Notes under the pieces: model-generated
What the model saw: only the letters and a program-made list of their open reading frames with translations
Database searches by the model: none
What the model was told of the DNA's origin: nothing
Program-made: the position numbers and the translations under genes
Assembly (NCBI GenBank): GCA_022592445.1
Contig: JABYQR010000223.1
Coordinates: forward strand, 1-64,000
Reading direction: 5' to 3'
DNA from: Cytidiella melzeri
Taxonomy: Eukaryota > Basidiomycota > Agaricomycetes > Polyporales > Irpicaceae
DNA length: 64,000 nt
In this document: one piece after another, positions 49,397-61,126 of the stretch
How the letters are laid out: each line of letters starts with the position of its first letter
How positions within the stretch are numbered: position 1 is the stretch's first letter

Positions 49397-52300
49397 CGTT
49401 GATTGCGCTGTGCTGTCCTACAAAGTATGTGTGGTGTTCTGTTTCCCTTAAAGCAACTCTCTGACTGCCTCAACAGGTAATATTACGACGTTACAGTGAT
49501 GTGGTTTTCAATTGCCCTACTGACACCTCAAATGGCATTCCCAAATCAGACCAGCACCAACCAGTCGGAAAAGTCTCAGGTCTGAACTTTGCCGCATTCC
49601 AATCTCAGACAGTCAACACGCTCTGGTCTACTTTTACCCTTTTCATTGGATAGGAAGATCGATAGGGCACCGTCAGCACCGTGCGAGCAACAACGTACCT
49701 GGCTTTCGCAATGATCGTCCCAAATCAACTTTGCTGCCGTCGCCGGCTCCAAAATGTAATAAGAGGTGCTGTTTGAATTCGTATCAACTATAGCGTGTGC
49801 GATGCCCAGATGGTCGTTAAGTGAGAACCGGTGATCTTTGCGGTGCGAGCTGTCATTCCAACGTCCGTTGCTGTTTCACCGTCTAGCGCGTTTGCGAGCC
49901 CAGCAAGGTCTTCTTCATGGTCAACCTCACGTTCACAGATGTAACTGTATTTACCGGGCTGGAAAATCTCGTCGGAAGGGACGTGACAAGCCGACGGGAG
50001 TTGGCAGTTGATGACAATGAGCGACGCATTCGGTGTGCATGGACCTCGTGCTCATGCTTCTTATAGATCTCCCCAGAGGCCCAGTGACTATCTGACCCAT
50101 GTATACTCGCCCTTTCCAGTCAGAGTGACGAGCCGAGAAGAGTCGGAGGCACCCCGGATGAGGACACCGACAAGGACGTCGCAGACAAACTCATTAAAGA
50201 AGACGAGTGTCAATTGGTGTACCGACAGGTTCACAATACCAGCGGGGCGGCGTGATCACCAATGCGTGCGTATACCGCCCTCCAAGGCAGTTAGTCAGTC
50301 CCAGCTCAATTCTTCCCTTTGCGGATATATTGTGAGTACGTTGAATTGCTCGTAGTACAGGACAGCCAGGATACTTGCCTGGATGAGGTAGTGACATTGC
50401 ACGTAGACAAAGATTCATCCGCAAGCGAGGTACCCACTCAGCAGCTGAGCGATGATACGTCCGAGTCTAGGATTTAAAGTCAATGCTTGACCTGAGGAAA
50501 GTCTCTAGAGGCACGCAGTGATCGAAGGGCTGGAATGGCCAACGCATGTCTAGTTCCACACACCTTGTCGTACAGGATATGCAGGGGAACGGACCGTGAG
50601 AGCAAACACAATCCCCAAGGCGTGTTCAAGACCGGATGTCGTGAGCGCGATCGTGATACTCTACAAAACCCATGAGGCTCGATGCCCAGGGTAGTACGAT
50701 GTCGGAATCGAGTGATACTTTTGTGGAGGGGCCCTCCGAGAACAAGGCCTGCTCCGAGTCCTGCCCCCCACTCCTGCAAAGACGCAAGAAAAGGTAGCAA
50801 GCTATCCAATATGGCTTTGAGTGGGAAACCGTCATTCATGCTTTCAGCAGCCCTCTCTGCAAACCAACGAGCTGTCCTGCTGTGGCAAAGCTTTCCCCGT
50901 CGTCTAATGACAGGAGCGCGATGTTTAATGCTTGCGATGTGCACACTGGCAAGAGGGTTCAGGAGGGAGTACATCAGGAAACAAAAGAAAGTCTGCAGTG
51001 ACTACAGAGCTCTCCGTAGCGGTTGGAAGCTCGGGTAGCGGCTGCCTTTAATTCGCACTGTTTCTTGATGTATACTACTACTACATAGTATGGGGCGAAT
51101 GGACGAACTACGGCTGAACAGGACGCTGCTCATTTGGCCGCGGGCTTGAAAGAAGTTTCACATGTGACCAAGGGTGGCTATACGCAGAAGACACAGCAGG
51201 TTCTACCGTACTTATCATCCCGCGTTCGGCCCACTTTTGTGAGACATACACTGCTTTAGAGATTCACGTTCAAAAGCTCGTTCGGTCCGAAGGATCTGAG
51301 ATTGATACGACATCATTGCGTGAGCTGATTGCCAATACCTCTTGGGGATGAGTCTACGCACTGGTATCTTCCTCACATTACTACCCAAAAACTTGAAGGA
51401 AGCCAAACGCCGGAGCCATTCTAGTAATACATAACAGTCGAAATCAGCCCAAATCGGGGCATGCACTATAGCAAACCTCGGGCGATCCTCAACACTGGCA
51501 GCGTTTCCTTGACAAGTGACCTAAACATCTTACTCATTACCGATTATCTGAGACTTGTGTAAGTTACGAGCCTGGCATAACAGCCACAATCATGATCAGC
51601 ACTAGTAATTATACTGAAAATGGATGGCTTACTACTTGCATTCCGCGGCCATAGCTTGCTGCCAACAGCTGATGCCTTGGGAACAGCGGCTTCACGATTC
51701 AAAAACGTTGAAACATTCACATCGTGGCTGTGGGAAGCTCCTGTCAAAGATAGAGGCCCGACACGTTGACCGTCGGATTTAACAGAACGTGCGGCCACTG
51801 TGATGCTATCCGTTCAACGAGTCTTTCTTTCATTTACTCCTAGCGGTCACGCACGCAATGTAAAACCAAGTGGCAGTGTATTGTTACTCTAAGTACTGAA
51901 GTGAGGATATAATTTGGCTTTGCCCGTGTCCGTCCAGACGCGCTTCACGTTGGACGTTCGACTCGCAGAAAATATATACTGTATGTGTCCTGTATCACCA
52001 TGCCCATTGGAGGTCTTGACAAATGTCTAGTAGGTTTGCTGTCGGGCAGATTTGCAACCTTGGCCATCATAGAACCACCATTACCATCAACTCCCGTCGG
52101 TGAGCCCACTGGCAGACCGAGCACAGCACTCGCTGATCGCCATGACAGTGTACCAACGGTAAAGTACCCGAGCTGCATAGTGTTCATATACCTGCATTAG
52201 TTGAAGTGCTACTTCATGTTTGGAAGCCGCAGCTGCGACCTGGCTGTCACCGTGATGTGCCGAACTACCATAGTACGCCGTAGATCATTAAGGGCAACTT

Positions 52301-52774
52301 GTGCTCAAAAGCAGTAGAACACATTTCGTTACCCAACTCGCAACGGCGACCCGAAGCTGATCATCGTCTCTCATAGTCCTATGTGTACCGGAGAATATCA
52401 TGGGTCATTATCGGGGTTGTGGGCTTCAGTCCGGAGCTATCGCGATGAGTTACTAGGAAAGAGAGTCTGCTGTGAGTCCGTAGCATGTAACACCCGGTCT
52501 GGATGCACACGTTCGTACCGGTTCGTTTCGACTCGATCCTGCTGGGTAGAGTAAGTATTGCACGTGCACATTAATCTGAAGAATAGTATTGAAGAGAGAA
52601 AGGGTCATACGTGAAAGGAACAAATTAGCTACACAGAATTGATAATTAATTCAGCCACCAGGAGAATTACGAGTCGGAGAAGAACTGGAAGTATAAGCAG
52701 CTCGTACTACTCGCCAGCCGGCCCAAACAAACCGTCAGGTACCGCCTGCAGCTCTACACTGTACTCGAAGGACG
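49397..52774. other. 3.4-kb gene-poor stretch
   Basis: No gene supported. Scattered short open frames (50008-50355 plus, 50480-50974 minus, 51945-52187 minus) match nothing I recognise, overlap on both strands, and lack splice-consistent continuations. A frame from 49918 to about 50065 and one from 50127 to 50252 look protein-like (acidic, DEDTDKDVADKL) but end in stops, so they may be remains of a decayed gene. No terminal repeats or transposase motifs found. Confidence 0.4.
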
Positions 52775-53740
52775 TCAAGCGTCTAGCAGAGGAAATATTA
52801 ACCCATCTTCGTCGGCCTCCGTGTCGGAATAGAGACGTTGGTAGGGATAGGGCGACTCTGATAGAGAGCTGCTGCCAGTGGACGAAGCCGAGATGGAGAG
52901 CCTGCTTGTGCAGCCGGAATGACGCGAGAGGGTAGAGGATTGCTCTGTCACTAGGTAACGGCTGTTCACACCTGGAGTTTCCAGTCCGGAGTCATCCTCG
53001 GGTACCTTGGACATTTCGCAGGCGAGAATCCAGGCGCGAACATTTTCTGCGACCACGCCGTCCCAAAAGTCGTCGTGCGAGGGCACATGTGCATCACCAT
53101 CGAGGTCCTGCTGAGTGTCGTCCGAAAGGCGATCAGGCAGTGCGACCTGAAGGCCGTCCTGGCTGCTTTTTAGGGTAGTATCCAAAGCACTCTGAAGAGC
53201 GGCCTCTAAGGTGTCAGGGAAGGAGTCGGGCAGGTCGTTGGGAGGACACGAGGGTGATGGAGGGGGTGCCAAAGGAGCGGCCGCTGACTCTAATAGGCTC
53301 GCCACAATAAACATGCACAAAGCCTGGTAGAAGCCCGGAGCGGCGTTGGTAGTAGACAAGCCCGTGGTGTTTTCGAAGAATCGCATCCCAGCGTCCAACA
53401 AGCCGTCAGCGGAGAAGCTGGTTGGCAGAGGTAAGGTGCTGAAACCTAGCGGGTCGAACACGCGTTTCCTTAGGCTGAGAGAGCTGGAACTGGAGGATAA
53501 GGTGGACGGGGTTTCAGGCGGGCTGAAAGCAGCGGAAGGAAGCGAGGGAGAATCGTGTTTGGTTGAGGATACTTCGCCGAGCATTACCCAGTCGTCTATC
53601 GACGAGGCGTATGGCGCTTCTTCCGCAGAAGCGATGGCAACCACGCGAGGAGAATCGACGGCGGAAGCATAACGCTTATTGTTGAGCAGATGCATGTGAG
53701 CGGCGACGGAAGCAAAGCGCTTATTGTTGAGCAGATGCAT
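52775..53740 (-). CDS. Ser/Pro-rich hypothetical protein
   Basis: One open frame of about 321 codons from the first ATG (53740) to a TGA at 52775; the frame stays open to 53785 without another ATG, so an upstream exon is possible. The N-terminus contains a near-perfect duplication, HMHLLNNKR-A-S-A, encoded by a 45-bp-period repeat. Then come low-complexity Ser/Pro stretches, a hydrophobic segment (GFYQALCMFIVASLLESAAAPL) and an acidic region. The last 60 residues are rich in Ser, Thr and acidic residues (SDTEADEDG). No domain recognised. Its length and steady composition favour a real gene, but it is the weakest protein-coding call here. Confidence 0.45.
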   Translation of the reverse strand: MHLLNNKRFASVAAHMHLLNNKRYASAVDSPRVVAIASAEEAPYASSIDDWVMLGEVSSTKHDSPSLPSAAFSPPETPSTLSSSSSSLSLRKRVFDPLGFSTLPLPTSFSADGLLDAGMRFFENTTGLSTTNAAPGFYQALCMFIVASLLESAAAPLAPPPSPSCPPNDLPDSFPDTLEAALQSALDTTLKSSQDGLQVALPDRLSDDTQQDLDGDAHVPSHDDFWDGVVAENVRAWILACEMSKVPEDDSGLETPGVNSRYLVTEQSSTLSRHSGCTSRLSISASSTGSSSLSESPYPYQRLYSDTEADEDGLIFPLLDA

Positions 53741-53746
53741 GTGAGC
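53662..53746. repeat. Tandem duplication, 45-bp period, inside the hypothetical ORF
   Basis: Copies at 53662-53701 and 53707-53746 share about 40 nearly identical bases including CGCTTATTGTTGAGCAGATG. The period is a multiple of three, so the minus-strand frame stays open and the protein gains 15 residues. Confidence 0.9.
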
Positions 53747-56270
53747 AAGGAAGGGGAGGGCAACGGAAGTAGTGAAGATGAGCAACTCACAAAAGATCAG
53801 CTTTTATTCGAGTTCCGGCGCAGGTCAACATCCAAACGGCCATGCCCAGGTACAAGCACAAAGACGCAAAATGTCCTGCTGGCCTTACTGTGCATTTTTT
53901 TTGGCTAAGTACACAGCACCTGTTGAGAATTTTAAGCAGTGCATGGCCCGAGACCGAGAATATGGAGGGCAGGAAACCCATGGAGGCGAGTCACAGTCTC
54001 TTGGCGGTCTTGAAAGGGCGTGACGTGTGATGAATGTGGGCCAAGCTCCGTGGAAGACGCGCAGGAGCAGCTGTGGTTTGAGTTAGGGAACGGAGACGTA
54101 GAGGACAAAAGACATGGGATGCCCCATATCTTTGTCCCCTGCGCCTACAGAGCGCTGCAACGGCCGCAACGGCCGCCATGTGGCGCTGAGTCCTAAGTGC
54201 TCTTTCGAGGCCGAGAAATCGGAGAAGCAGTGTGCATTCTCTAGCAGCGGCCCAAGTGGATGGCCAACAGGCTTTTTAATATCATCTGCCTTAGGCTTTA
54301 CACTGAGACCAAAGCAGCTGCAAACCCACCAGCCGCTAGAATGCTCACGAAAGCTTCTATGATGGCTCGTCAGCGTCCAAATCAGGCTTCCCTGCAAGTA
54401 ATAAGCGTCGCCTCAGGACATCCAGGAACCGTATGACAGTTTTCTAGGTAGCTTTAGTCGCAAGCGGAAAGAGTGGCTATCAACCTAATCTAGCATATGG
54501 CGGTCGAACTTACCAGCGGCTATGGTCGGGCTTTGGATCGGAGACGATGTGCGTCGCCACGGAACTAAGTGACTGCGTAAGAGCTTACGGAGTTTGTTGG
54601 ACCTGACGCAGAGTATCAGCAAGCACAAATTACGCTCTGTGCACGAAAACCTCGTACCAATCATCCGCGTTCGTCGCCCCACTGGCAGAGAACCGCATCG
54701 TCGATGGGAGAGACATCCACTGAGTCATCCTACTCGCAGTCATTGCTCAGTTTCCGTGGGTAGTATCCGAGGTTATCAGTCGGAATGCGATGTAAGCCCT
54801 GACCCTACACTTCCACTTGTAAAGCTTGTCGCAAGCGTTACTACTCACCTGTTTTGCCGAAGCACGAACGTACACGAAACCACCGGCTCCCCTACCTTGG
54901 AATCCATCGCGATCAGCAAATTGTCGGCCAGGCCCCGGATTACGAGGAGTGAGGAGAAGATCTGAAGTGTACAAACTGATTGTCCGCAGTTGGTCACCTT
55001 GAATTCATGAAAGGATGACGACGCCTTTCTGATACGCGTTGGATTCAAACCCCGGGATATTGGGTCAGTTGCAGACAAGGCTGCGGGAACTACACGCGCG
55101 TGAGATACGAGGTGTGTGTTAGGGCAATCCACTCACTCAGCACACCGTAATTTGGGCAAGAAAATTGTGCGTATCGATCTGTATGTTCTTGGGACAGCCA
55201 CGTCCTACATGGGAGTGAGGATGGGAAATATCTGATTCTGACGACATCTTACGCGGACTATATTGAGACGGCTTTCCAGAGCCACCCCAAACCGGGTACC
55301 CGCATAAGTTGATGTCACAAACAGACTATGGCAAGGATCCTGGGAGACTTGATATGCGTAGCCGCGGTTATCACAAATGTCAATAGGCTGGAGACGAGTA
55401 GCAGAATGAGTACTGTGACCGGTTGGAAAGAATTTATTGGGCCTGGTATCTTCACGTGAGTTAGTAACATTGACTAGTAGCCCAGAAGAAAATTGCGATA
55501 CCCACCTTATACCAGTTTGTACCATATCCCTTGAAGCACAGGACGTGTGCACATGCCCTTGTGCTGGAAACACCGTGACGAGGAAACGTGAAGAGTCCGT
55601 ATTTTTTTGTGGCGAGTTATACCTGCCAAGTATAAGTGAAGCAGCCAGTCTTTTCAGTACGACTTACAGCGAGTTACACAGTCTCAGCCCAATTTGAACA
55701 AGTTGAATGGTACAAGGAATCAGGATGGTACTTGCGAAAGAAAAAAAAAGGTGTTTTTTCTTCTTCCAGCGCTTCCATCGTGAACGCCACCAAGAAGAAG
55801 GCAAGCTCAATTCGGACGTATATACGGTTACCCGGCTAACATGGTGTCCGGTGAGGGCAACGCTCCAGATCAATGTGTCGTGTCGGTGGACGTGGTATCT
55901 ACTAGTAGGATCTTGTTTACGTGGCAATCCACAAACAAGTACTGTCGGGTTTGAGAACCAAAGAACTCAGCCTCGAGTAAAACCTCAAGATACGTTTTTC
56001 AACAGAGGACTGAATAGTTACCATTCTCACGTCTCCTGCGAAGCTTTGACTGCCTCGCCAAGCCAAAGAGCAAAACCAATCGCCTAGTGGTATATATCCA
56101 GCAAAGAAAGGTACATCCAACAAATCCACGTATCTACACTGTTCATGAAACAATCTCGTAACCAAACTCGGGTCGTAACCACGTATCGTAGACTTCGTAT
56201 CCTCTCGCAATAAAAAAAAGAAAAAAGAAAGAAAGAAAAAGAGTGACCCCCAACGCAGTCGTCAAATCCC
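53741..56270. other. 2.5-kb gene-poor stretch
   Basis: No supported gene. Open frames (for example 54355-54965, 55205-55573) are short, overlap on both strands and match nothing. The last 150 bases are A/G-rich low complexity downstream of the transcription-factor stop. Confidence 0.4.
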
Positions 56271-59033
56271 TCAATCCCTCTCCGCAAAAAACCCGCGCAG
56301 TCCATTCGGACTCGGCGCCCTCCTCCTCCCCGCCTCCTCCGACATCCGAATCTTCGTCAACTCGTCCCAAAACAACGTATGCCCCTGCTTCCCCTGCCTC
56401 AACAACTCCCTAATCAACCTGAGCCACTCCTTCACCAACGCATACTTTGCCTCCCCGCTCTTGTCCTGCTGCGTACCCTCGTTCCCCCCAAACGGCAGCA
56501 AATTCTCCTTCTGAGCCAAAAGCAAAACTTGGGCCATCCAATAGAACGGCAGCGCGTCGTGCAAAAAGATGGGATCGAGCTCGTCGTCTCCGCCGGGTCT
56601 GTCGGGAGACGCGTACCAGCTGCTAAGCCACCTGTGGAGCATGACCTGTATGACATACGCCACGACCTCCGTTCCTTCCCTCTCGTCGCTCTTACGTCCC
56701 ACACATTCCGTGTACATCTTGCGGAGGATGGCGTGCGACAGAACAAAGTGTGCAAAGGGGGTGACGATGAGCGGAGGGGCGTCATCGGGTATCTGCAGGT
56801 CTGCAAGCATGGACAACGCAGTGTGGAGGCCGAGCGGCCGGAGGCGAGTCTGCATAGGGCCGTACGGCGATTCCTTGGATAAAAGGTCCTTCCACTGGTT
56901 GAAGTTCGTCGCTTGCCAAAGTCCGTTCTCGCAGGGTAAGGGAACCGTCATCTCATCGGCGCCGTAAATTGGTTGCAGCGTGAAGTAGATGCAATGACAA
57001 GTGTCGTGAAGATACGACAGCAAAAGAGCCCTGAAGACATGGGATCATCAGTGAATTTGGTTAGAAAGGATACAACGAAGCGCCTCGATAACTCACCTCT
57101 TGGTGGTCTCGTGGAAAGACCATTCATACCAGACACGTTCGCCCAAGACGAGTTCTTCGTACGTAGGCGGACGCCAGTTGGTTAACCGACGCACGAGACC
57201 ACTGCGTCTGATCATCTGCTCCCTCTGTGAGAACGCGATTTTTTGGGTAACGTCAAAGTGTGAGAAAAAACTCACCGTGACCAACATATTGTGGTATTGA
57301 GTAGACTGTGTCCGCTGCGCGGGTATCTGGTGGAACAAGCCAATCGTCTGTAAAAGAACAACCGCCAAGATAAGGTGGCCCTGGGTGTGGTAATCTTCCG
57401 TGTTCTGCTCCTGAGAAGGAACCTCATCTAATCAATTACCACTCCAATCTTGGAACAAGGACGATCACGTACAAACTCCGCAGCAAGCTCGTCACGAGCG
57501 GATGCCAGAGTACCATCAATGAATGTCGACGCGGCTGGCGTTCGTGAGTACAATGCACCGCAGGCTTGCATCGCAGATATAAGGATAGGAGGTTTGTTGT
57601 CGACAGTGAACGTAGGAGTGTGGACGATAGGCATTTGTGCAAGGAACATGTTGTAGAACAAGTGAGCTAGAGATAGATGTTAGTCATCGAGGTTGGAGAA
57701 GGCCACAGGGTCACGCACTGTAATGTGTAAACTCGGATGGATAAGTAAAAGAAAGTGGGGGTACGGCAGGTGGCGTGGGACGTGGCACTGCAGGGTTGAT
57801 CATGAGAGTCGACATTCCCGTCAGACTGTGCACGTTGAGATTGTCTGAGCTTGGTTCCGCACCCATGAACGGTTGCACGTCGAGAAAACTTGAACTTGCT
57901 GTTCCCCATGGGACAGGAGCGTCCGGTAGATTAGGCAAAGAGATCGAGGAGGATATACCATCCTGCATCTTGTTGATAACACCCCAATAATGCTTCTGGA
58001 AGGTGTCTTCGGAAAGAATCGTATTGATCACGCTATTCACGTCTTTCGCGCCCTCCACCCGACTTCCGAGCGCTGTGGATGTTGACTGTGCAGCTGGCAT
58101 AGATGAAGGTTCCACGTATGAAGACTCCGCATACGAAGATTCCACACGGGAGGATTCAGCATAAGTGGAGGTGGGTGCTTCCGTGTACGAGCGATAGGCT
58201 TGATAGTTGAGCGCGGGGGTGTTGCCAGGTCTATCTTCGATAAGTTGGAGGGGATGCAGGTCAGGATCGTCGGACAGCTGATACATATACCGCGAGTTCG
58301 CAGGAAGGACATACGGGGTTGGCTGCGACGGTCCGGCCAAGGGAGGTGACATTGACGATCTTGTCTTGACAAATCGCGAGGCTGACGGCGAGAGGGGAGA
58401 CTGTGACTCGCGCTGGTCGTAGATGCAATGCCATTGCTTTCCCTGACACCTGGAGCATGGCTGTTGGAGATCGCACTTTGCCTTGCCTTCGACACAGCCT
58501 CGGCAAGACCTGCGTCGTGACTTGTGCGCGTTGTTCCTGAAGTTGTATAAGCCACACGGAGAGTATAGACTATAAGGCGAGTGCTTACGGATCGCCACAA
58601 GCGCGTTTATGACGGCTGAGTAGGTCGCTCCTGGTGAACTCGCCTGCACAGCGCTGGAAGGCATATTGAGTGAGAACAGCAATAGTGAGAGAAAGAGAGA
58701 CAACGACGCACCTCACACTTGTACTGACGCTGCTCAGAGTCTTGGACGGGTCAGTCGACGTGGGCATGCATGACAGGAAGGAGAAAGACACGTACGGGTG
58801 CGCATGTGTCGCTGCAGGTGGGTCGCGCGAGTGAACTTGGACGGACAGTCTGGATGGGAGCAGAAGAAGATCTGCGGGATGAGAGGCTTGTTTCCGTTGT
58901 GGGATCGCATCCTGGAGATAGCACCACCCTTGGTTCTCTCGACGAGTTCACCATCTGGACCCTGCTCGAAGCTTGGCATGGACTTTGTGCGTGGGAGCTG
59001 AGGACGCTGCTTATCCTTGCCAGCGACAGGCAT
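56271..59033 (-). CDS. Transcription factor with C2H2 fingers, Zn2Cys6 cluster and fungal TF domain
   Basis: Nuclear DNA-binding regulator. Exons (descending): 59033-58796, 58740-58712, 58653-58589, 58536-57719, 57666-57473, 57422-57276, 57224-57097, 57030-56271; about 792 aa. Two C2H2-type fingers come first: CSHPDCPSKFTRATHLQRH, then YKCERCAGEFTRSDLLSRHK. The second finger ends H-x4-C (HKRAC) rather than His-His. About 20 residues later comes a complete Zn2Cys6 cluster (CRGC, six residues, C, five, CSRC, six, C). A Ser/Tyr-rich linker follows, then the fungal-specific TF domain: HLFYNMFLAQMPIVHTPTF, LILAVVLLQTIGLFH, MLVTREQMIRRSGL and WYEWSFHETTKR. The intron-5 acceptor at 57423 was chosen to keep frame. 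A TATA box lies 66 bases upstream, and the GH79 gene 243 bp upstream on the same strand. Confidence 0.9.
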
Positions 59034-59098
59034 GGTGGTGGTTGAAGTGGAAGGATTGTGTCAAGGTGAGGGGGGTGACAAGTCTCGCGACGCTAGCT

Positions 59099-59106
59099 TT
59101 TATATA
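59099..59106 (-). promoter_or_regulatory. TATA box of the transcription-factor gene
   Basis: Minus-strand TATATAAA about 66-73 bases upstream of the start at 59033. It sits inside the short gap after the GH79 stop codon. Confidence 0.55.
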
Positions 59107-59276
59107 TGTGGTCGAGGTCAGCCGCAGACATGGTGGGTTGTGGAAGAGGTAGAGTGTGTGAGCCCCTGTCATGTCAGCCAGCCGCACAATCCTCCTCGCG
59201 TTGGCGCCCACATACTAGCATTCAATTGCAAAGTATTACATCCGAACATTTACATTTCACGTCCGATACAAGTCGT

Positions 59277-61126
59277 TCACAGAAAGACTATCAATGCCTC
59301 GGATGCACTGACCACCACCGACAGAGCGTGCCCGCTGACCGACGTGGTCTCCGTCGCCTGCGTTCCACTCCTCGCACAGCTCGACGTGAAAGAAGCACTC
59401 CCCCCTATCGTCACCGCAGCACCCTCATCCACTCGGGAAGTCGCGTTGGGCGCGGTCAGCCTCAACGCCTGCTTCGTCCCAGAGCTCGTCGTCAGCCCCG
59501 TCACAGACACCGTCGTGTTCGAGCGCGTCCCAGTTCCGTCAAAGTAGTTCGTGTTGACCACCAACAGCCTCAGCGGCTTGTTCGCAGACGAGTACACCGC
59601 GTATACACCCACCGCACTCGTACCGTCGTCCAGCATGGCGATCTTGCTTCCGTCAGTCCCCAGAAACTCGGAGACGAACGCTGCCCCATAAAACGGCGTA
59701 AAAATGGAAGACTGGCCCCAAAAACAGTACGCCTAAATAATCTCTCTTTAGCTTAGAATGCCGATCGCTGAGACACTCTCCCCACCGGCTACTTACGCAG
59801 TTGGAGATCGTACCCTGGTGGAAGTACAATCTATCTACACCGTTCAGCGCGCCTTGCAGCACATAGTCAATGATCCACAATGCTGCGCCGAATGTCTGGA
59901 AAACACCAGCCCAGAAAGTTAGTCGGCGGGTGAGCTGAAAGCTTTGATCAAAAGACACGCACAGGGCTGATTCCGCCGCCGCCGCACGTCGCTGAGGGAC
60001 CGTCACGAATGACTCTTGGCCACCAGATGGAAGTGAGACTCACCTGAGTTGGTCTCTCCAAGAAAATATTTGATCCCGGCCGCATGCGCAGCAGCAGCTT
60101 CGGACGCATACTGCTGCGTGTACGACACAATTCCACTGCATATGATTTTCCATGGGAATGATGATGAACAAAAAAAGAATAGACAGAGACGTACGCGTGA
60201 CTCATGAGACTCGGAAGGTTCGTGCTCGCCCCGCCGCACGCGGATTGTGGATACGAATGCCGCGAGAGGGACTTGAGCAACGCGGCTCCGTCTGAACCTA
60301 GACTCGAGAGCGTACCGCCGGCGGTCCAGGAGAGCGTAACAGCGCCTTGAAATATGTTCCCAACCTACTCACATTTCAGGATGACCTCTGTCGTTTTAAT
60401 GCGATCGACATACCGAAGAAGAGAACGTTTGGAACCAAGACTTTTCGCTCGCCGCGTCCACATTTTGGTTCCAGCCCACACCCCCAGCGACAATAATAGG
60501 CGAATCGCTCGCGTAAACTATAACACTCCTCAGTTTGCATGCCATCAACCTTTACACAGGAGAAACAAAAAGAGAGAGCTCTCACATTCAGGCTCGTTGC
60601 CCAACTCGATCGCAAACAAATTGTCCATCTTTTGCTTCGCCAACTTTGCAGCAGCGAGACTGGCGGTCTGGTTATTCAGCTGGCGGTTCAGGCCCAACGT
60701 GACGTTTCCCTTCATCTGCGACGCGAGCGAGATAAACTGCGGACCGAACGTGAGCGAGTCGGGGGCATCGGCAGGCGAAGCTACAGTGTAGTTGACTGCA
60801 CTGCCGAGGCTGGCATCGTACGTCGCTCGATCTCTGCATGAGCCCCCCGTTAGCTGACTGTGAGAAGAAGGCAGAGATCTCTGGCGAACGCACTGAGTCG
60901 TCCCGCCAATCCGTATCGCAGGCGGCGCCCCTCGCAAAGCACCGAGGTTGTTCAAGCAGTTTTCAGTAGCCGCCAACGCCGTGTACCCAGGGAACGCGAA
61001 GAACTCGAGGGACACGCTGAGAAGCGACGGGTCCACCGACCGCGCAGAGGATGGTGGGCTAGACGGAAGGGTGATTGCAGTACCTATCGAGACGCAGAAG
61101 AAGAGGGTGAGGATTGTGGTATGCAT
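59277..61126 (-). CDS. Glycoside hydrolase family 79 beta-glucuronidase, secreted
   Basis: Predicted secreted retaining glucuronidase acting on glucuronic-acid-bearing glycans such as arabinogalactan side chains. Exons (descending): 61126-60894, 60833-60586, 60517-60414, 60364-60195, 60135-60044, 59991-59963, 59895-59797, 59732-59277; about 476 aa. A signal peptide spans about 1-18 (ILTLFFCVSIGTA). The TIM-barrel part shows SLEFFAFPGY, IRIGGTTQDRATYD, and AIELGNEPE, whose Glu after Asn (NEP) is the expected acid/base. SYPQSACGG, KYFLGETNS (Glu, expected nucleophile), TCGGGGISPTFGAALW and RLYFHQGTISNCAYCFW follow. The C-terminal beta domain (about 330-476) has several N-glycosylation sites. 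One exon is only 29 nt. Both catalytic glutamates are present, so it should be active. The gene next downstream encodes a transcription factor. Confidence 0.93.

Noticed and set aside
49918..50252. Protein-like frames in the gene-poor stretch
   Set aside because: Interrupted by stops, match no family, and cannot be joined by good splice sites; kept only as a note.
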